38,390 bases of DNA, from NCBI RefSeq assembly GCF_905480005.1, contig NZ_CAJQOO010000072.1:1-38390 (forward strand). Direction: 5' to 3'. A program made the position numbers and the translations under genes. The first letter of the stretch is position 1. Every line of letters starts with the position of its first letter. Shown one piece after another: positions 17,894-29,881 of the stretch. This stretch comes from an uncultured Maricaulis sp. (GTDB lineage: Bacteria > Pseudomonadota > Alphaproteobacteria > Caulobacterales > Maricaulaceae). The notes under the pieces were generated by a model. The model was not told where the DNA came from, ran no database searches, and saw only the letters and a list, made by a program, of their open reading frames with translations.

Positions 17894-18295
17894 CTAGTGG
17901 GCGACAACGGCCTGCATGGCTTCATATTTCGCAACAAGCGCGGCTGCATTATCGCGCTCTTCCTCGTCCTTGGCAGCCGTCACATCTTCACGGGCGTCGG
18001 ACAGGTCCTGGGCGAGTTTCTCGGTATCGATATCGGCAACAGCAATCGCCTCTTCGGCGAGGATGGTCAGACCATCCGGCGTCACCTCGGCGAAACCGCC
18101 ATGGATGAAGGTGCGAGTTTCCGACCCACCATCAATGACCGTGATCGCGCCGGGGCGAATGACGGACATGAAAGGGGCGTGGTTCGGCAGCACGCCGAAA
18201 TCACCCTCTTCGCCCGGCACGACAACCTGTTCGACATTGCCGGCGAACAGGCGGCGCTCCGGAGAGACGAGATCAAAATGGAGTTTGTCAGCCAT
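17894..18295 (-). CDS. atpC: ATP synthase F1 epsilon subunit
   Basis: The 133-residue protein has the N-terminal beta-sandwich (MADKLHFDLVSPERRLFAGNVEQVVVPGEEGDFGVLPNHAPFMSVIRPG) and a C-terminal helical pair (EEAIAVADIDTEKLAQDLSDAREDV). Epsilon sits on the central stalk and couples or inhibits rotation. It is the last atp gene of the cluster, but here it is separated from atpD by about 1 kb containing a terminator-like hairpin and a gene of unknown function. It is convergent with the AraC-type gene, 39 bases apart. Confidence 0.97.
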   Translation of the reverse strand: MADKLHFDLVSPERRLFAGNVEQVVVPGEEGDFGVLPNHAPFMSVIRPGAITVIDGGSETRTFIHGGFAEVTPDGLTILAEEAIAVADIDTEKLAQDLSDAREDVTAAKDEEERDNAAALVAKYEAMQAVVAH

Positions 18296-18357
18296 GGCTC
18301 TAACCTTCGATATTCCGCGTCCGTCTAGCAGGTAATCCCGGGCTTGTGGACCCCCTT

Positions 18358-18400
18358 CATTCAGCCCGCAGCGGGGTGTCGCAGCGAGCCCGGCTGAATG
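18358..18400 (-). repeat. Hairpin between the unknown gene and atpC
   Basis: On the minus strand CATTCAGCC (18400-18392) and GGCTGAATG (18366-18358) form a 9-bp perfect stem with a 25-base GC-rich loop that can pair further. No T-run follows. It lies one base past the stop of the unknown gene and 63 bases before atpC. It may act as a processing or stability element, or as a weak terminator. Confidence 0.45.
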
Positions 18401-18401
18401 G

Positions 18402-19178
18402 TCAATGGCAGTCGTCTATTCCGTCCGTGATGGCCTGCCAGAGATCGGAAACCGCACGATTCCGCACGCCCTCGACCCGGACCGTCACATCAGCCCCCCC
18501 ATAGGCCTCGAGTGGAAGTTCTACAATTTGCCGGATGTGGATTGGGTATGGCGGTGGCGGCATTTCCGGCCGAGCCCCTTCCACCGGACCGAGAGGCAGC
18601 GGACCCTGGGCGGCCAGGCGAGCCTGCCAGCCTCCAACAGCGGGACAATCCCGCTCCCAGACAATCTGCACTGACCGCGTCGGCTCGAGCATCGCGTCGA
18701 GCGAATCCAGATCCGGAAAAGCAAATGCCGGTTGTTCGGACAGGTCGGCTGGCGTGACGTCCAGTGCGCGAAGGCGCGCGGCTATCGCCTGCCCGTCATA
18801 TGTCGCTTCGGCGATGGCGCGAAAGTCGTCCGGCCGGGCAGTCAAGCGAGCACTTCGATAGACCCACTCGCAATCCTCTGTCGAGCCGTTGCAGAGCTGA
18901 ACGAAGCCGGCGTCGGACGCCTCGTTCCAATAACCGGTCGTACTGGAGGTGACCGGACCGTCGGATGCTCGTCGCCACCCGTCATGCTCGATCGCGGCCT
19001 CGAAGGCGTGGTCACGCCCAGCGACGGCGCTGGTCCGAACCCAGGCTGACCAAGCCCGCCACAGGTCAGCGCCCGCATACCCGTCATGATCGACCTGGGC
19101 AGCAGCCGGTGCCTCTGGCGGCGGCGGTGGCGGGGATGCGACGGCCCCGACAAGGCCGGTTAGTAGAGCAGCAAGCAT
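18402..19178 (-). CDS. Secreted protein of unknown function between atpD and atpC
   Basis: The 258-residue product starts MLAALLTGLVGAVASPPPPPPEAPAAAQ, a short signal peptide followed by a proline run, with GGGGGA about 6 bases before the ATG at 19178. The remainder has no motif I recognise. It contains several Trp (DLWRAWSAWVRTS, GYWNEASDAGF) and four Cys (LCNGSTEDCEWVY, RDCPAVGGW, DDCH at the end) that could form disulfides in the periplasm, plus a Pro-rich PPPPYPIHIRQIVELPLEAYGG near the C-terminus resembling a TonB-type C-terminal end-region in flavour only. The frame is open upstream to 19283, across the terminator-like hairpin, so the downstream start is preferred. Confidence 0.75.
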   Translation of the reverse strand: MLAALLTGLVGAVASPPPPPPEAPAAAQVDHDGYAGADLWRAWSAWVRTSAVAGRDHAFEAAIEHDGWRRASDGPVTSSTTGYWNEASDAGFVQLCNGSTEDCEWVYRSARLTARPDDFRAIAEATYDGQAIAARLRALDVTPADLSEQPAFAFPDLDSLDAMLEPTRSVQIVWERDCPAVGGWQARLAAQGPLPLGPVEGARPEMPPPPYPIHIRQIVELPLEAYGGADVTVRVEGVRNRAVSDLWQAITDGIDDCH

Positions 19179-19240
19179 GTGAGGTCCCCCGTCGTCAGAA
19201 TTCCCGGTTCTTGACGACGCAGGCTGCCCTTGTTGCGACC

Positions 19241-19277
19241 AAAAGAAAAGGCCAGCCCCAAGACGTGCTGGCCTTTT
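19241..19277 (-). terminator. Intrinsic terminator after atpD
   Basis: On the minus strand AAAAGGCCAGC pairs with GCTGGCCTTTT (11 bp, 10-base loop) and is followed by CTTTT. It lies 20 bases after the atpD stop, so most atpHAGD transcripts should end before the unknown gene and atpC. Confidence 0.85.
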
Positions 19278-19297
19278 ACCCAATCTGGAGGAGAGCC

Positions 19298-21642
<2,345 letters not shown>

Positions 21643-21675
21643 CAGGCTCTCCTCAGCGGTTGATCTCGATCAGGT

Positions 21676-23773
<2,098 letters not shown>

Positions 23774-23992
23774 CGTGACGTCACTCTCTTGCTGGATCAG
23801 CGCTCATCAATTTGCCGCGAACGGCATAAACGCTTGATTATCAACGATATAAAAATCGAGACTCACCGTGTTGCACTGCAAGCCCCTCAGGTTCGGCGCT
23901 GCGATAGCACAGGGGGGAGCAGGCAGCAAGCCACTCACACCGGGCGATTCAGCATGCAAGCACCTTCTGCCGCCCTCTCGAGAAATAATGAT

Positions 23993-24021
23993 TTGACTTA
24001 TTACAAGTTAGATATTTACTA
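23993..24021 (+). promoter_or_regulatory. Putative promoter of the Nudix-SPFH-NAD kinase-like operon
   Basis: TTGACT (23993-23998) is followed after 16-17 bases by TTTACT/TTACTA, in a locally AT-rich stretch unlike its surroundings. The -10 element is weak. It lies 24 bases before the ATG, which puts the transcript start close to the Shine-Dalgarno. Confidence 0.45.
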
Positions 24022-24022
24022 A
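24008..24022 (+). promoter_or_regulatory. Candidate operator, TTAG-N7-CTAA
   Basis: A small palindrome (TTAG, 7-base AT-rich spacer, CTAA) overlaps the putative -10 region of the operon. NrtR-type regulators usually bind AT-rich palindromes near their own genes, so this is a candidate autoregulatory site. It is short, and chance cannot be excluded. Confidence 0.35.
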
Positions 24023-24044
24023 TGGATAAGAAGAGAGATTGACC

Positions 24045-24770
24045 ATGCCCGCAAGCCCCAACGAGCTCAAACGACACGTCCAGCCGGCCCTCGCCGTCGA
24101 TTTGGCACTCCTGACCATAGTGGACGGCGTGATTGAGGTGCTCGTCCAGAAGCGCTCGGATGGCGACAAGGTCGGCGGCACACATGCCCTTCCCGGCAGC
24201 ATTGTCCGCATCGATGAAACACTCGAGCAAACGGTGAACCGGGTTCTTCAGAGCAAGGCGGGTCTTCATGACGCCTTTGTCGAGCAGCTACGGACCTTCA
24301 GCGCTCTCGATCGAGATCCGCGCGGGCGCGTTGTTTCGGTTGCCTATTTCGCACTCGTTCCGCCCGAGACTTTCAAGAAGGCGGCGCGCAAGCAGCATGG
24401 TCTCGATACAGCGGTCGTCCAGCGCCTCGGCACAAACGAAGAGGGCCCTGCCGCGCAGCTGCGCGACCGGAACGGTCATCCGATGCAACTGGCCTTCGAC
24501 CACAGCCTGATCATCGCGACTACGCTGCAAAGACTGCGTGGCAAGCTGGACTATACAGGCGTTGGCTTCGAGCTCCTGCCACACCGCTTCACGCTGCGTG
24601 AGCTCCAGGAGATCCACGAGACCATCCTGGGACACACGCTCACCAAGCCCGCCTTCCGAAAGAAAATGATCGACCGGGGCTTCGTCCGACCGACCGGAAA
24701 ACGGGAGAAGGGCAAGGCGTTTCGGCCGGCAGAGCTCTATGAGCGGATCAACAAGGAATCAGAGTCATGA
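24045..24770 (+). CDS. NrtR-like regulator: degenerate Nudix plus winged helix
   Basis: The 241-residue protein has an N-terminal Nudix fold (HVQPALAVDLALLTIVDGVIEVLVQKRSD...HALPGS). Its Nudix box at 51-74 (GSIVRIDETLEQTVNRVLQSKAGL) has lost the catalytic REUXEE Glu residues, so hydrolysis is unlikely. The C-terminal part (VGFELLPHRFTLRELQEIHETILGHTLTKPAFRKKMIDRGFVRPTGKREKGKAFRPAELYERI) is the winged helix of the NrtR group. Known NrtR proteins repress NAD-metabolism genes and respond to ADP-ribose or NAD derivatives. The ATG at 24045 has AGAGAGA 7 bases upstream and is preferred over TTG 24039. It overlaps the next gene by ATGA, so it is co-translated with an SPFH and a NAD-kinase-like protein. 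Confidence 0.85.
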   Translation: MPASPNELKRHVQPALAVDLALLTIVDGVIEVLVQKRSDGDKVGGTHALPGSIVRIDETLEQTVNRVLQSKAGLHDAFVEQLRTFSALDRDPRGRVVSVAYFALVPPETFKKAARKQHGLDTAVVQRLGTNEEGPAAQLRDRNGHPMQLAFDHSLIIATTLQRLRGKLDYTGVGFELLPHRFTLRELQEIHETILGHTLTKPAFRKKMIDRGFVRPTGKREKGKAFRPAELYERINKESES

Positions 24771-25744
24771 TTGAAATTCGCAATTACCCCGGAATCCGGC
24801 ACTTGCGCAGCGACGCCTCCAGCTACGTCATGAAGTATGCGCGCGGTCAGTGCATCGCCTCGGGTCGAGGCCTGTCATTCTGGTTTCGCCCGGACCAGGT
24901 ATCGCTTCAGGAGCTGCCGATGGATGATCGCCAGACTCCCTTCGTGATCAATGCTCGGTCGTCAGATTTTCAGGACGTGATGGTGCAGGGGACTCTCCTG
25001 TGGAGAATTCGCGATGCCGAGCGGATCAGCGAGCGAGTGGATTTCAGTATCGACTTGCGACGCGGTACGCATATTGCCACTCCAATGGATTATATCCGGA
25101 ACCTGCTTGCGTCACATGTCCAACAGGCGGCCACGGACTATCTCGGCGCCTTGGCCGTGCGCGATGCCCTCGACACCGGAGTCCGGGCCATCCAGACCTA
25201 TTTGAGCGAACAACTCACCGAAGCCGTGGCGCTTTCGGAGCTGGGCCTTGAAGTCATCACCCTCCACGTGGCGGATGTGAAACCATCGGCGGACCTTGCA
25301 CGCGCCCTGCAGACGCCGACTTTCGAGAAAATCCAGCAGCAGGCTGATGAGGCGACATTCGCCCGGCGCGCCATGGCAGTGGAAAAGGAACAGGCGATCG
25401 CCGAGAACGAGCTCAAGACCCGGATCGAACTCGCGCGTCGCGAGCGCGAGCTTATCGACCGGGATACAGAGAATGCCCGCCAGCGCGCGGAGGGCGATGC
25501 CGCGGCAGCCCTGGTGAAGGCGACGGCCGATGCGGAAGAGATCCGCCTGATTGAAGGCGCACGAAACCAGGCTGAAGAGGGCCGCATCAACCTGTATCGC
25601 GACCTTCCGACCAGCACCCATATCGGTCTCGCCGCGACGGAATTTGCCGGGAGCATTGGCACGATCGAGCATCTCAACATTACCCCCGAGCTTCTTGCCG
25701 CTCTGGGCACAGAGTTCAAACGGATCGCGCGAAAGGACGATTGA
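24767..25744 (+). CDS. SPFH (band 7) domain protein, soluble type
   Basis: The 325-residue protein has an SPFH-like core (GQCIASGRGLSFWFRPDQVSLQELPMDDRQTPFVINARSSDFQDVMVQGTLLWRIRDAERISERVDFS ... ALSELGLEVITLHVADVKPSADLARAL) and then a long charged coiled coil (EKIQQQADEATFARRAMAVEKEQAIAENELKTRIELARRERELIDRDTENARQRAEGDAAAALVKATADAEEIRLIEGA), typical of proteins that form ring or cage oligomers. There is no N-terminal membrane segment or hairpin, unlike stomatins and prohibitins, so membrane attachment would need another partner. It is the middle gene of a three-gene operon with tight spacing. Function unknown; scaffolding of the neighbouring NAD-kinase-like protein is a guess. Confidence 0.85.
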   Translation: MIEIRNYPGIRHLRSDASSYVMKYARGQCIASGRGLSFWFRPDQVSLQELPMDDRQTPFVINARSSDFQDVMVQGTLLWRIRDAERISERVDFSIDLRRGTHIATPMDYIRNLLASHVQQAATDYLGALAVRDALDTGVRAIQTYLSEQLTEAVALSELGLEVITLHVADVKPSADLARALQTPTFEKIQQQADEATFARRAMAVEKEQAIAENELKTRIELARRERELIDRDTENARQRAEGDAAAALVKATADAEEIRLIEGARNQAEEGRINLYRDLPTSTHIGLAATEFAGSIGTIEHLNITPELLAALGTEFKRIARKDD

Positions 25745-25745
25745 G

Positions 25746-26645
25746 GTGAGCATCCTGACACCCCGCGCGGTCCTCGTGACACGGCAGACCGACCTGGACT
25801 TGCTGATTGGTCGACACGGCACGCTCGGTCAGGTGGAATTCTTTTTGCGCTCGCATGATCGGGAAATGGAGCCGCTCATGGGCCAGGCGGACGCTCAGAA
25901 GCGCGCCTTGCTGACAGTTCAGCGATCGATCCCACAGGATTGGCGCTATATCGAGATCGACCGCTCCGACCTGTCCCGCTTCCTCTTCGCGGAAGGCGAT
26001 ATTGTCATCGCGATTGGTCAGGATGGCTTGATCGCCAATCTGGCGAAATATGCGCACGGCAAGCCTGTCGTCGGTGTGAATCCGGCCCCGGACCAAATCG
26101 CCGGGCTTCTCGTCGCCCATCGGGCCGACCAGCTTCGCTCGCTTCTGCCGCGGGTTGCCGATGGTGCGGCGGCCGTGCAGCACCGGACAATGGTGGAAGC
26201 CTCGCTGAGTGACGGCCAGCGCTTGCTGGCCCTCAATGAGATATTCGTTGGACACCGCTCGCACCAATCGGCGCGTTACACGCTCACTCATGCCGGATCT
26301 ATCGAGCGCCAATCGTCTTCCGGCGTCATAATCGCGACCGGAACCGGCTCCACAGGCTGGGCGCGATCGATCATCGAACTCTCCGGCGCGAGGGTCTCAA
26401 TCGACCCATCCGACACGAAACTCGCCTTCTTTCCGCGCGAGCCCTGGCCGAGTCCGACAACAGGGAATTCACTCAAGTACGGCCTTATCAAGCCCGGCGA
26501 GGCCCTCTCCCTGACTTCCGAGATGAACGAGTCAGGCGTTGTCTTTGCGGACGGGATCGAGGACGACCGCCTCGCCTTTGACCGGGGCCTGAGCGTATCC
26601 ATCAAGCGTGCGCATGAGACCCTGCAACTCATCCAGCCTGCCTGA
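25746..26645 (+). CDS. Divergent NAD-kinase-like protein
   Basis: The 299-residue protein shows the ATP-NAD kinase skeleton: IVIAIGQDGLIANLA (86-100) in place of GGDGTxL with the Asp kept, KPVVGVNPAPDQIAGLL, the conserved LNEIFVGHRSHQSARY (163-178), and SSGVIIATGTGSTGWARSI (191-209) matching the DGLIVSTPTGSTAY motif. The second Gly of GGDG is Gln and the LGFL that usually follows VGVN is absent, so substrate or activity may differ from NadK. It starts with GTG two bases after the SPFH stop; AAAGGA lies 9 bases upstream. It is unlikely to be the housekeeping NAD kinase, given its divergence and accessory context. Confidence 0.82.
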   Translation: MSILTPRAVLVTRQTDLDLLIGRHGTLGQVEFFLRSHDREMEPLMGQADAQKRALLTVQRSIPQDWRYIEIDRSDLSRFLFAEGDIVIAIGQDGLIANLAKYAHGKPVVGVNPAPDQIAGLLVAHRADQLRSLLPRVADGAAAVQHRTMVEASLSDGQRLLALNEIFVGHRSHQSARYTLTHAGSIERQSSSGVIIATGTGSTGWARSIIELSGARVSIDPSDTKLAFFPREPWPSPTTGNSLKYGLIKPGEALSLTSEMNESGVVFADGIEDDRLAFDRGLSVSIKRAHETLQLIQPA

Positions 26646-26651
26646 CAGACC

Positions 26652-27449
26652 CTATTTCGGCGACGCCTTCCGGCCCTTCCGCGCCATGATGTTGAGCACC
26701 TCGACGAGGAGCGAGAAGGCGATCGCGAAATAGAGATATCCCCGGGGGATATGGAAGCCGAGGCCGTCGGCGATGAGCGCCACACCGACAAGAAGAATAA
26801 AACTCAGCGCCAGCATCTTGGCCGTCGCGTAGCGTTCGAGGAAATCGGCAACCCGCTTCGCCGACGCGACCATGATGGCTGTCGAAACGAGCACTGCGGT
26901 GACCATCACGAACAGGCGCGCCGCAGCACCGTCGGCGCCGCCCAGATCGCGGGTCATCCCGACAGCTGTCAAAACAGAGTCCAACGAGAAGACCAGATTG
27001 ATCACGGACATCTGCACAATCACCGCCACAAAGCCTGACACCTTGCCGCCCTTGCCAGCATCAGGATGCCCCTCGATCGTGTCGTGTATCTCGGTCGTTC
27101 CCTTCCATAGGAGAAAGAGGCCGCCGAGCAGCAGGATCAGGTCCTCCAGCGTCACTTCTATCAGGCGGTCAGGATGATCGGGGTCTGCCAGCCCGTGCAG
27201 GAATTCGGGCAGGTTGAAAAGCGTCGCATGGGTCAAGCCGGTGAGCCACACAAGACCGAAAAGGAGGACGACCCGCATCACGGCGCCCGACCAGATACCG
27301 ATGTCGCGACCGCGGGTTTGCTGGTGTTTGGCGAGCTTTTGTGAAGCCACCGAGACGAAAACCACGTTGTCCACGCCCAGAACGACCTCAAGGAAAGTCA
27401 GGGTCAGGAGCGACATCCAGACGGCGGGTGAAGTCAGGAATTCAATCAT
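26652..27449 (-). CDS. TerC-family integral membrane protein
   Basis: The 265-residue protein has about seven membrane segments with TerC signatures: MSLLTLTFLEVVLGVDNVVFVSV at the N-terminus (acidic residues in the membrane), LEDLILLLGGLFLLWKGTTEIHDTIEG, VIVQMSVINLVFSLDSVLTAVGMT, and a C-terminal ALSFILLVGVALIADGLGFHIPRGYLYFAIAFSLLVEVLNI. Members such as Alx and MeeF/MeeY export manganese or help metal loading of secreted proteins. The exact substrate here is not known. It follows priA on the same strand with a 25-base gap, so no yybP-ykoY riboswitch fits between. It is convergent with the NAD-kinase-like gene, 6 bases away. Confidence 0.93.
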   Translation of the reverse strand: MIEFLTSPAVWMSLLTLTFLEVVLGVDNVVFVSVASQKLAKHQQTRGRDIGIWSGAVMRVVLLFGLVWLTGLTHATLFNLPEFLHGLADPDHPDRLIEVTLEDLILLLGGLFLLWKGTTEIHDTIEGHPDAGKGGKVSGFVAVIVQMSVINLVFSLDSVLTAVGMTRDLGGADGAAARLFVMVTAVLVSTAIMVASAKRVADFLERYATAKMLALSFILLVGVALIADGLGFHIPRGYLYFAIAFSLLVEVLNIMARKGRKASPK

Positions 27450-27474
27450 GGCAGGTCAGTCCCGGTTGCGGTGC

Positions 27475-29640
27475 TCAGATGAAGCTATAGGGTTCGACAT
27501 CGATTGACACCCGCACAGATGGGGGCGTCTTCACGCGCTTTGACCAGGCCCTCAGATAGGCCGAAATGTCGATTTCCTTGTCGGCTCGAACGAGAATGCG
27601 GCGTCGATGCCAGCCCCGCACCATGGCGCGGGGCGGTTCTGCCGGTCCCCAGATTTCGACACCCTCGGAGTTTGGCGCCTTGGCGGCGTAGTCGCTGGCG
27701 ACCCGGTCGACCTGTTCCGGATTCATCGACATGAAGCCGATCGCGGCCAAGCGCCCAAAGGGCGGCAGGCCAAGCGATTCGCGGACCATGAACTCCATGT
27801 CGAGAAATGCATCCCGATCCCCGGCGATCAGCGCCTGGATCGCATCATGCTCGGGCTGATGGGTTTGCAGAAGCGCTCGCCCGGGACGGTCTGCCCGCCC
27901 GGCACGGCCGGCGACCTGGACCAGCGTCTGGAAGGTGCGCTCCCCGGCCCGCGGATCGCCCCCGGCCAGACCCAGATCCGCGTCGATGACACCGACCAGG
28001 GTGAGACCCGGGAAATTGTGACCCTTGGCGGCAATCTGGGTGCCCACGAGAATATCGATCTCGCCCTGCTCCATTGCGGCAACGATCTCGGCACCGGACC
28101 GGCTGTCCGACGAATAGATTTCGACGCGCGCGTCCGGGAAGGTGAGGCGCGCCTCCTCGGCGACACGCTCCACGCCCGGCCCGATCGAGGTCAGGCTTTC
28201 CTCGGCGTCACAGCTGGGGCAGCGCTTCGGCTTGGCCATGGAAAAGCCCGTGACGTGACAAACCAGGCGGCCGGTATAGCGGTGCTCGACGAGGTAGGAT
28301 TGGGTATCCGGCGAGACCATGCGATGGCCGCAGGCGCGACAGAGAACCAGAGGCGCATAGCCACGACGGTTGAGATAGAGCAGCGATTGTTCGCCACGTT
28401 CCAGCGTGTCACGCACCGCCTCGATGAGGGGCGGCGACATCCATCGCCCCGTCTCGGCCGGGTGCTCACGCAAATCGATGGTGTCGACCTCCGGCAGGAT
28501 CGCCGTCCCAGGCCGAGCCGCGAGGCGGACATGGACATAGCGACCGGCCTGGGCATTGAACAGGCTTTCCAGAGACGGGGTGGCCGAAGCGAGAATGACG
28601 TTCGCGCCTTCGATCTTGGCCCTGACCACCGCCAGGTCCCGACCCTGATAGGGCAGTCCCTCATCCTGCTTGTACGTCGGGTCATGCTCCTCATCGACGA
28701 TGATCATGCGCAGGCCCGGAAAGGGCAGGAAGAGCGCCGAGCGAGCACCGACAACGATGCGGGCACGACCCTCCGCCACTTCACGCCAGGTCCGGCGCCG
28801 CGCTTTCGGACCGGCCCCGGAATGCCAGAGCGCGGGCTCCGCACCGAAGCGGGCCCGGAAGCGCGACAGCACGGCCTCTGTGAGCGCGATTTCGGGCAGC
28901 ATGATGAGGATTTGCGCCTCTGGCTCTCGTCTCAGCAATTCGGCAATGGCCTCGAAATAGACCTCCGTCTTGCCTGAACCCGTCACCCCATCGAGCAGCG
29001 CCGCCTGGAAGCCGCCAGCCTGGACAAGCCGGCGCAATACGCCGGACGCCTCGGTCTGCATGGGCGTCAGGGCAAGGCCTTCGCCTTCCGGATCCGGTGT
29101 CTCGAAGGGAGGGTCGACAAGGCGAACCAGCTCGGTCAGCGCGCCGACCCTGGCCAATCCTTTGACGACAGAGGCCGTGACCCCGGCTTCACGGGCCAAC
29201 TCGGACGCGCTGGCCTCGCCCAGGGCCGCCATCGCATCCAGCACCCGCTCCCGGGCATCGGTCATCCGCTCGGCTTCGCCGCCACCGCGCCGATAGACCG
29301 TCTCCGTGGGCGAAGGCTTGAGAGCTTCACTGGACCGCAGAACGGAACGAAGGACGATGCCCGGCGGCTGCACCAGGTAACGGGCAAGCCAGTCGACGAA
29401 CTTGCGAATGCCCGGCGGCAGGGGGGCACCTCCCTCGGGCGCTTCGACCGTCTTGAGCGCCCTGTCTCCCGGACCCGTCTTCACGGCCCAGACAACACCG
29501 CGCGCCGAGCGCTTGCCCAGTGGCGCCCGCACATGATCACCAGGGCGCAGCTCCATCTCCGCCGGGACGAGATAGTCGAAAGCTTCCGGCAGGGGCAGCG
29601 GAAACAGGATGGACACGCGATAGGGCAAGGTATCGGTCAA
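27475..29640 (-). CDS. priA: Primosomal helicase PriA, one zinc site degenerate
   Basis: The 721-residue protein restarts stalled replication forks. It has the 3'-end DNA-binding domain at the N-terminus (YRVSILFPLPLPEAFDYLVPAEMELRPGDHVRAPLGKRSARGVVW), helicase motif I (DGVTGSGKTEVYFEAI, 217-232), DEEH (316-319), SATPS, and the C-terminal GTQIAAKGHNFPGLTLVGVIDADLGLAGGDPRAGERTFQTLVQVAGRAGRA block. Of the eight zinc cysteines, C434, C437, C474 and C477 (site 1) and C461 remain. The other three site-2 cysteines are replaced (HRMVSPDTQS instead of a CPxC pair, and CHVTGF instead of CHHCG). It is divergent from the DUF484 gene and followed by terC. Confidence 0.95.
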   Translation of the reverse strand: MTDTLPYRVSILFPLPLPEAFDYLVPAEMELRPGDHVRAPLGKRSARGVVWAVKTGPGDRALKTVEAPEGGAPLPPGIRKFVDWLARYLVQPPGIVLRSVLRSSEALKPSPTETVYRRGGGEAERMTDARERVLDAMAALGEASASELAREAGVTASVVKGLARVGALTELVRLVDPPFETPDPEGEGLALTPMQTEASGVLRRLVQAGGFQAALLDGVTGSGKTEVYFEAIAELLRREPEAQILIMLPEIALTEAVLSRFRARFGAEPALWHSGAGPKARRRTWREVAEGRARIVVGARSALFLPFPGLRMIIVDEEHDPTYKQDEGLPYQGRDLAVVRAKIEGANVILASATPSLESLFNAQAGRYVHVRLAARPGTAILPEVDTIDLREHPAETGRWMSPPLIEAVRDTLERGEQSLLYLNRRGYAPLVLCRACGHRMVSPDTQSYLVEHRYTGRLVCHVTGFSMAKPKRCPSCDAEESLTSIGPGVERVAEEARLTFPDARVEIYSSDSRSGAEIVAAMEQGEIDILVGTQIAAKGHNFPGLTLVGVIDADLGLAGGDPRAGERTFQTLVQVAGRAGRADRPGRALLQTHQPEHDAIQALIAGDRDAFLDMEFMVRESLGLPPFGRLAAIGFMSMNPEQVDRVASDYAAKAPNSEGVEIWGPAEPPRAMVRGWHRRRILVRADKEIDISAYLRAWSKRVKTPPSVRVSIDVEPYSFI

Positions 29641-29881
29641 TATCGGGGCCTGGCTCTGGGCAGAAACGAATCAGGTGTCAGCTCGCCTGCGATCATAACG
29701 ATGACCATGCGGGGAGACTCCGGTCACACTCAGCCTTCCCGGAATCGCCCGTATTGATCCTGTCGCCATATTCTCTTTGAGCGGGTTTGATCATGCGCCA
29801 CCTCCGGTCAATCAGATCGGTTTGCTTCTCGTAAACCGAATAGGACAAGAGTGGGCGTTCAAGGCGAGGGAGACAATCGGC

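Noticed and set aside
23834-23844. TTGAT-N-ATCAA palindrome upstream of atpH, resembling an FNR/Anr box
   Set aside because: The FNR consensus needs a 4-base spacer; here it is one base, so binding by an FNR-type dimer is unlikely. It may still be a site for another protein.
24156-24260. Active Nudix hydrolase annotation for the first gene of the 24 kb operon
   Set aside because: The box lacks the REUXEE glutamates (RVLQSKAGL instead), and the C-terminal winged helix points to a regulator.
27450-27474. Manganese (yybP-ykoY) riboswitch before the TerC-family gene
   Set aside because: Only 25 bases separate it from priA on the same strand, too short for the riboswitch.
27607-28977. 456-codon plus-strand frame over priA
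   Set aside because: Antisense shadow of priA with no motif of its own.
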